A stretch of DNA of 11,636 nucleotides, taken from an uncultured bacterium. GTDB taxonomy: Bacteria > Bacteroidota > Bacteroidia > Bacteroidales > JACABE01. Shown piece after piece: positions 1 to 9,000 of this stretch. Within the stretch, counting starts at the first letter, position 1; each line of letters opens with the position of its first letter. The notes below the pieces were generated by a model. It was not told the origin of the DNA. It made no database searches and saw nothing but the letters and a program-made list of their open reading frames with translations. Where the stretch lies: assembly GCA_903911455.1 (NCBI GenBank), contig CAIWDQ010000205.1, forward strand, positions 1 to 11,636, read 5' to 3'. Both the position numbers and the translations under genes were made by a program.

Positions 1-3000
1 GAAAATTTTTCACATTTTTTATCGTAACATTTATGTTACTAATGCTTACGGGTACTACCCTAAAAGCTCAGTATTGTGCTCCAATTTGGACATATGGCTG
101 TACTGGAGACGATTATTTCTCTGACTTTGGTTTTGCTACTATTAGTCAGACTGGCATGACTTGTACTTCAGGTACAGCCGGCTACAATGATTACACAGCA
201 CTTTCTACCTCATTAACTCCTGGATCAACTTATGCAATTTCAGGAACTGCTGTTTACACTTCTAGTGAATACTTAAGAGTTTGGATTGATTACAACAACG
301 ATGGTGTATTCGACAATACAACTGAGGTTGTATATGCAAGTGCCATTATTAACGGTTCTTTTACTGACAATGTTACAATCCCTGTTACTGCTACTCCAGG
401 TACTCATACTATGAGAGCAAGAGTAGTATATGCTTCTACAGGTTTCGACGCTTGTCAATCCGAAACTTTCGGTTGTGCAAATGATTATACTGTTACTATT
501 GCTTCTTTAGCTACTCCTTATTTTACAGTTTCTCCAGGATCTCATAATTTTAATTATTTAGCTTTTGGTAATACTTCAACACCTCAGAAATTTGTGTTTA
601 CAGGTGCTAATCTTACAGGTGGCGCAGGTGTAATTACATTTACAGTTCCTGCAGGATTTAAAGTAGCATCTTCACTTACCGGTTCTTATGGTGCATCTAC
701 TACTAAAGTTTATATTGGTAGCACTATTTTAGACAGTGTTTATGTTGAATTTCAACCTACAGCTGCTAATGCAACTTACTCAGGTAACTTATCATTTTCA
801 GGCGGTGGAGCATCAACTACTGCTTCTTTATCCGGTACTTCTCAATTAATATATTGTGCTTCTAACGCTACTTCTACATCTGATGAAGAAATTTTAAATG
901 TTACTTTTGGTTCATTAAATAATACTTCTATATGTGGTGACTTAGCTCCCGGTCCTGGTTCTATAATATCCGAGTATAGTAATTATTCAACCTCTGTTAC
1001 AGCTCCAAATCTTATTCAAGTACTTACATATCCATTTAGTGTACAAGTTGGAACTTGTGGAGGTAGTTATTCAAATTATACAGGTATTTGGATCGATTGG
1101 AATCAGGATGGAGTTTTTCAGGCAAATGAACAAGTATATGCATCTGGTTCAACTACAGGTCCTCATTTTGAAACGGGATTTATAACTATCCCTACAACAG
1201 CTGCATTAGGGATTACCCGAATGAGAGTTGTAACTGAAGAATCTTCAGCCCCTTCAGCTTGCGGTCTCTATACTTGGGGTGAAACAGAAGATTATAATAT
1301 TAATATAGTTGCTAACACTTCTCCTTATATAACAAGTACTCTCCCAACACATGGTTTTGGTTATGTTTCTTTTGGTAATTCTTCTGCTGTTTTTATTGAT
1401 ACAATTACAGGAAATAACTTAACAGGAGCACCTGGAAACCTTACAGTAACTCCTCCAGTAGGATTTAAGGTTTCAACTGATGGGATAAATTATTTTACAA
1501 CTCCAATACCATTACCATATTCATCTGTTTTATTAGCACCTGTACCTTTATATATTAAATTTGTTCCAACTGCTGCTAATACCAATTATTCAGGTAATGT
1601 GACAATAACAGGTGGAAGTGCTTCAGCTTATTCAATTGGAGTTACTGGTACATCCTTATTAATATATTGTACATCGCATCCAGAATATACAAATTATGAA
1701 TACATTTCAAATGTAACTTTTGGAAGTATTAATAATAGCGCACCTGCTGGTGCAACTAAGTATGAAGATTTTACTGCAACAGTTGCTCCAGGTCAGTTTG
1801 TTCCAGGATTAAATTATCCATTGTCTATTTCGATAACAGGTCCTTATGGTTGCGGTACATGTACTAATTATTGCATGGCATGGATTGACCGGAATCAGGA
1901 TGGCGTTTTTGATCAGGCTACAGAAGTAGTATATAGTGGAACCTATAATTCTACTAATAATATACTAAATGGGAATGTTATTATCCCTGGTACTGCAGTT
2001 CCTGGTACTACAAGAATGAGAATAATTGCAAGTTATGACTATGCAATTACAACAGCTTGTTGGAATTATCCAGGTTATAATTATTACTATGGAGAAACTG
2101 AAGACTACCTGATAACAGTTCTTGCTCCAACTACTCCTTATGTAGCATCTAATATTTCTTCTTTTGATTTTAAATATGTCCCTTACGGAAGTAGTTCTGG
2201 AGATTCAATAGTAAATGTTTTTGCTGCTAACTTAACCGGCGCACCAGGAAATATTACTGTTATAGCTCCAACAGGATTTCAGGTATCTTTAAATGGCACT
2301 AATTGGTTTTCAACTTTACCAATTCCTTATACTTCTGCAACATTAGCAGCTACTCCTTTACATATTAGATTTATACCTACTACATCGGGTACTAATTTTG
2401 CAGGTGATGTTGTTTTATCTGGCGGTGGTGCTACTAACTGGCCAATTCATGTTAAAGGTACATCATTATTAGTGTATTGTGCTTCAGCTTCTGATTATGC
2501 AACTTATGACAATATTTCTAATGTTACGTTATCAAATATTAATAATAATTCAGGTGGTTCTAAATATACTGATTTTACAAATTCTGTTACACCAGGTGTT
2601 TTACAACAAGGATTAACGTATCCATTATCAATTACAACAAGTGGACCTGCTTATTCATATACATCAACTTATTATTTAACAGCATGGATTGATTGGAATC
2701 AGGATGGTATTTTTGATCCTGTTACCGAATTAGTTTATAGCGGTACATCAACAGTTTCTTCTAGTGCTTATACAAATATTTTAACAGGAAACATTACAGT
2801 TCCTAATACTGCAATGACAGGGCCAACTAGAATGAGAATAATTTATGATTATTATTATGCTTCAAATCCATGTTTTAATTATTTATCAGGTTCCTATTAT
2901 TACGGTGGCGAAACTGAAGATTATAGAGTAGATGTTGTTAACCCTTTAGGTTCAACTTTATTAGTTGCTCCGGGAGGTCATAATTTTAACTATACTTTAT

Positions 3001-6000
3001 TTGGAACTTCTTCTGCACCATATCAATTTAATATTAATGGAACTAACTTAACAGGTGCCCCGGGAAATGTTGTTGTAACACCACCTGCCGGATTCGAGAT
3101 ATGTTCATCAATAAATGGTGTTTATTCACCTAATCCATTAAATATTTCATATACTTCATCTACATTAGGAACTACACCTATTTATGTTAAATTTGTTCCT
3201 TTAGCAACTAATACTGCTTATAATGGAAATATGACCATCTCTGCCTCTGGAACTTCAACTTATGTATATCTTCAGGGTACATCCTTATTACAATATTGTC
3301 CTTCAGTTTGTAGTTCTGCTACATATGAACAGATTTCGAATGTAACTTTTGGAAACTTAAATAATACAACAGGTGGGTCTACATATTCTGATTTTACTAT
3401 TACAAGCACAACTCCTGTAGCTTCTGCTAATATTGTAAAAACTTTAACTACTCCGTTATCAATTACAGTTGGAGGTGCTTCATCCTATTCATCAGGATCA
3501 ACTTATTACTGTCAAGCCTGGATTGATTATAATCAGGATGGAGTTTTTGATCCTATAACTGAAGTTGTTTATAGTGGTAGTTTTACACATACTGCAGGAG
3601 TTAATGTAATTTTAGCTACTAATGTTACGATTCCACTAACAGCTATGACAGGTAATACAACGATGAGAATAATAATGAATTATTATTATCCTAATAATCC
3701 TTGTTTTAATTATGGAACTGGTGATTATTATTATGCTGGCGAAACAGAAGATTATACAATTAATGTATTACCTGCTATTCCATGTGCTGCTCCAACCAAT
3801 CAACCTACTGCTTTTGTACCTAATGCAAATTATTTATATATTAATGGATCATATACAGCATCTCCTGATGCTGATCATTATTTGATCGTAAGAAGTACTT
3901 CTGCTACACTTTCTACAACTCCATTAAATGGAACTACATATACTGTAGGAGCATCATTAGGTGGAGGAACTGTTGTTGCTTATCAAACAGGAACATCATT
4001 TACTGATAATAATCTTACTGCTTCTACTCAATATTATTATTTTGTATACGCAGCTAATTCTTATTGTATTAATGGTCCAATGTATTTAACAATAAATCCA
4101 TTAACACAAGTAATTAATACAATGACTCCTGCTCAGATACACTCAGTTGCATCTGGTAACTGGAGCGATCCAAATACATGGAATACAATGTCAGTACCTG
4201 ATTACTTCAGTACTGTTCATATTGATAGTTCATATACTGTACATTTGGATATAGCTTTAGATACATGTTTTAGCTTAGTAGTTCATCCATATGGAACTTT
4301 AGATGCTACTGGAATCGCAGGTGTATTAAACTTACAAAATGGAATTACAAATAGTGGAACTATAAATTTATTTACTGCAGATACTACGAAAGCTGTTTTG
4401 AACTTTACAGGTTCACAAGGTGCAGTTTATAATGGAACTGGTATAAATAATGTTTATCAGATAGTTCTGAATAAAACTTTTACAGGTTTAGTTAACCCAT
4501 TTACTCCTTATGTTGATTTAGCGATGTCTAATCTTACTGTAAAGAATATGAGTACTGATACTACCGGTTTTATTCCAGCAACATTTTTGGGAAATCCATA
4601 TACTATTAAAGGTATTTATAAGATATCTGGTAATTTTACTTTAGCTAACAGACTATTTCCATCAGCCGCTTATACTATTCCAACAACAGGAGGTATATGG
4701 TTAAATAATCCAAACTTTACTGTTCCCGGTCAGAATGCTAATGCAAATATGAACGGGTTACTACATATTTCTCAAGGTACATTTAATATAGGACAGGCTA
4801 TCAATAATACAATGTTCTTAAATGTAAATTCATTCTTTATCATGGATGGTGGTGCTATTAATTCTACTGGTAGAATTTATAATTCAACTGCTGGTACATT
4901 TACTATGAGTAATGGAACTATGACAGTTGGAACTATGGGTAATACTAATGGAACAGGAGAATTTGAATATGGATTGACAGCACCTGTAGCTTTCAATATG
5001 AGTGGCGGAACAATTATTGTTCAAAATGGTAATACCGGAGCTAATCCTATTGATGTTAGATTTCCAACTCCTGGTAACGGAAACGTAAATATTACCGGTG
5101 GTACTGTTAAATTTGGTAATAATCTTACTTCAGCTACTCCACAATCATTCTGTATGGATGGAGTTTTCTACGATGTAGTTGTAGATACAACAACAGCTCA
5201 ACACGGAATGAGAATGTATGCAGCTGCTAATATTCTACATAATTATACTAATCCTGGTACTGGTATCTTTAATGTAGGAAATGGAACTTCAGGACAAACA
5301 TTAAAGTTATATGGTAATTTAATTAATAAAGGTCTTTTTAATGGTCTTGTTTCTACATCAAGTGCATTACAATTATTGGGAACTACTGCACAAACTTTAC
5401 AAGTTGGAACTGGTAGTCAGATAGCAAATGTTACTATGAATAATGCAGCTGGAGTAAGTTCAAATTCATTAATTATAAATAATGGATTAACCTTAACAAA
5501 TGGAACTTTATCAACAAGTGGAACCTTTACATTTGGTGATGCTTCTGCTAATACTTTCAACTTAATGAAAGGTCATGGAAACGTTACTGGGACTATTGCA
5601 TTTAATTTTGCAAATATGACTACTAATTATACATATAATGATACTATAGCTCAAACAACCGGTACTGAAATTCCATCTGTAATCAGCGGTGTTTTAACTT
5701 TAAATAACCTTAAAGGTTTAACTTTAAATGCAAGATTAGCTGCTGGTGGTTTGACATTATCAAATGGTATTTTAAATACATCTGCAACAAAACCTATTAC
5801 AATAACAGGCACAGCAACAACAGCTGTTTCAGGAACATTTAATACTTCAAATTTTGTAAATGGTCCAATTGCAAGAGCTATCCCTGCAAATACAGTAAAT
5901 ACAGGAATCTGGACATACCCATTGGGATATGTTTCTGCTGCTAAGGATACAATATTATATAATCCTTTTGCATTAGTAAATCCATCAACTGGTACTTTAA

Positions 6001-9000
6001 CTCCATATGTTAAGGTTAATGTTATGAAAGGAAATTACGCCGGAACTCCTGGTTTATATATGTTGTCAGTAAATTCTGATAGAAGATGGAATGTAGTGTT
6101 AGACTCAGGTAATATGAATTACTCAAAAGTAGCGGTTACTGATACTAATGTTAATAATCTTAAACTTGTGGGTAAATCTGCAACAGCTACTGGTACTTTT
6201 ACAGGTATGAATTGTACAGTTAATTTACCTACATTTACTTTAACAACTATTGACTCACTTACAAATATCGTAGGTTATTATTCTGTAGGTGCTAAAAATC
6301 CAATGAGTTTCATTTCTTGTACTACAACACAAACTAATACAAGTTTAATTACTCCTGGTTCTACTAGTCAACAAATTATTGGATTGCAAGTTGTAACTTT
6401 AGGAAGTGCAAATCCTTTAGTATTATCTCAAATTAATTTTAATACTAATGGTACTACTAGTATTCCAAATGATATAAGTAATATTAGATTGTACTCTACA
6501 GGAAACAGTTCAACATTTGCAATTTCAGGAACAGGTGTTCGCTATGTAGACTCTACAATTAATTTTACTAGTGGTTCATTTATACTTAATCCATCTACTT
6601 TGGTGCCTTTTACATTAGTTGAAGGTATTAATTATTTCTGGTTAGCATATGATATTAATGGAAGTGCACCTAATAATGATGTTGTAGATGCTCAATGTTT
6701 ATCAATTACTGTTGATGGTATCCCTAGAGTTCCTACGGTTACTAATCCTGTTGGAAACAGAACAATTTTCCCAAATCCTATTCAAATATTATTAAGCGAA
6801 AATTTTGATGGTGCTTGGGTTTCTGCTGAAGATCTTGTCCCTGCATGGGCTTGTCCTCAAACTGGTTATCAAAGATGGCATAATGATACTTATGCAGGAT
6901 CTGACTGGCCAAGTTCAGGAGGATCTAATCCTGCTACAGGTGCAGCAAGTACATCGCATTATGCTCGTTTTCACGCTTATTGGGCGTCTTCAGGAACAAC
7001 AGGTGACTTAATTTCACCTACTTTTAGTTGCGCAGTTGCTGGTCCTAAAAAACTTGATTTTTATTATTATAAAGCAAATTCTTCTACTACAACTTCAGGC
7101 CCAATTAATGTGTATATTTCAACTGATAATGGAGCTACATGGAGTTCAAGTTTATATACTGTTTCAGGATCTGTAACATCATGGACTAAATATACTGTTA
7201 ACTTGGGAAATATTACTTCAGGAACAGTAAAACTTAAGTTTACAGCTACTTCAGATTATTATGCTGATATGTGTTTAGATCAGGTAAGTGTATATGTAGT
7301 TGGTGCTTATCCAAATATGCAGTACTCAACAACTACATCAGTTCAAAATGTAACTACACCTGTAATTGCTGCATCTACTAATCAACAGATTTTACAAATA
7401 CAGGTTTCTACATTATATCCAACAAATCCTTTAACTGTAAATTCGTTGACATTAAGCACAAATGGATCTACAAATGCTTTAGCTGATATTGATTCGGCAA
7501 AAGTCTATTACACTGGATCTTCTAACACATTTGCTACTACTAATTTATTTGGTGCTGTTGCAAATCCTAATGGTACCTTTACTATTAATGGTACACAAGC
7601 TTTAACAGGAACCCAAAATTTAACACCTGATGTTAACTATTTCTGGTTAGTGTATAATATTAAGTCTAATCCAATTTCTTATGATTCTGTAGATGCTGAA
7701 TATAGTCTTTTAACATTAGGCGGAATTCCATATAGTCCGGTACTTCAGGCACCAGTTGGGAACAGAGTAGTAAGGTCATTCATGAATGGTACTTATACTA
7801 TTGATAATACTTTACCTAATGGTGGGACAAATTATAGCACATTTGCAAATGCAGTAAATGATTTGAATTTAGTTGGAATTGGAGGCCCGGTTACTTTTAA
7901 TGTTAAAGCCGGTCAGTCATGGGCAGCTACTTGTGCTGCTTCTCCTAATAATTTCGGCTATAAGATTAATACAACTGGTACTGCAACTAAACCTATTGTT
8001 TTCCAAAAGAATGGTTCAGGTGCTAATCCAATATTAAATATTACCGGAACATCAGCAACAACAGATATGGGTATTTGGTTAAACGGATGTGATTATATTA
8101 CTTTTAACGGTATTGATATTACTGATGCTGGAACAACTACTTCTAATTTCGTTGACTATGGCTTCTATTTAAAAGGTACTTCATCAACAGACGGTTGCGT
8201 TTCAAATACAGTGATGAATAGTAATATTACATTACATAGAACTAATCCATATGCTTATGGTGTTTTTGTAGATGGTTCTGCTAATACTTCTGGAACTGCT
8301 CCTAATAAATACAATAAATTCTATAATAATTATATTCTAAATGCAAATAATGGTTATAGATTTAACGGTTATTCTTATACCACATTTGGATATAGAGATT
8401 TAGGAAACGAAGTTGGAACTATCAATGGAGGTAGAAGTGTAATTATGGCTACTGGTAATACTACTAATACTACTTCAGCTGGTGTAGGTGTTTATGCAGC
8501 TAATCAGGATAGTTTGAAAGTATACAATACTTTGATAGACACAGTACATTCTGCATATACTTCTTATCCGGTTGCTGCAGGTATGTATCTCTATTACATT
8601 TCAAATACTCAGATCTATAACGACACTATCCGTAAAGTAACACAATTTGGTGCTGCTGATGCTTTGGGTATCAATTTTGAAAACCAATCCGGTATCAATA
8701 ATATTTATAACAACTATATTGATCAAATTGCTATCAATGGATCAACAGGTAACTTAAATGTAATGAGATTATATACTGCATATGCATTGACAGGAGTTAC
8801 TACAAATCTATTTAATGTATATAATAATACAGTTAGTAATTGTACTACCAAAGCTACAGGTTCTTTAGAAGGAATGTATTTTGGGGGTTTATCTCTTTCG
8901 GGTATGGTTATAAATTGTTATAATAATAAATTATTCGGATTGAATAGCACTTGTGTAACTTCAAATGCAAATGCTGCTGAATGGATTTTCTGTAATAGTA

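Larger units (their letters stand above)
69..3770 (+). repeat. Tandem protein-level array: 5 GEVED domains alternating with 4 Ig-like domains
   Basis: Repeat units begin near 69, 843, 1656, 2466 and 3285, so the period is about 774-819 bases (258-273 residues). Each unit is a GEVED domain followed by an Ig-like domain; the fifth GEVED is followed by an FN3-like domain instead. The marks of each unit are Tyr-Cys at the start, a Trp-Ile-Asp-x-Asn-x-Asp-Gly loop in the middle, Gly-Glu-Thr-Glu-Asp-Tyr near the end (degenerate in unit 1), and Asn-Leu-Thr-Gly plus Pro-x-Gly-Phe in the Ig-like half. Synonymous sites differ freely between copies, so this is an old protein-level duplication and not a recent DNA repeat. 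Confidence 0.9.

Noticed and set aside
33..35. ATG at 33 as the start codon
   Set aside because: Starting here would leave only about 11 residues before the cleavage site, with no basic n-region, whereas the upstream codons in frame complete a normal signal peptide. The start is outside the window.
273..458. Short minus-strand reading frame of 61 codons
   Set aside because: It lies opposite GEVED domain 1, within the calcium-loop region of the main frame. Its translation is Ser/Cys/Tyr-rich without a motif, and it is explained as an antisense shadow.
69..3770. CRISPR array or simple DNA tandem repeat
   Set aside because: The periodicity is about 800 bases at protein level, with freely varying codons. 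There are no short identical direct repeats with unique spacers.
4140..5837. Frameshift or pseudogene within the low-complexity solenoid
   Set aside because: The frame stays open and the turn motifs continue in the same frame across the whole stretch.
6805..7011. Plus-strand reading frame of 68 codons in another frame
   Set aside because: It overlaps the jelly-roll domain, whose frame gives recognisable motifs throughout. The alternative translation resembles no known family and I saw no clear ribosome binding site for it.
6300..7772. Active sialidase
   Set aside because: Only neuraminidase-associated domains and one Asp-box are present. There is no six-bladed propeller, no repeated Asp-boxes and no catalytic Arg/Tyr/Glu arrangement.
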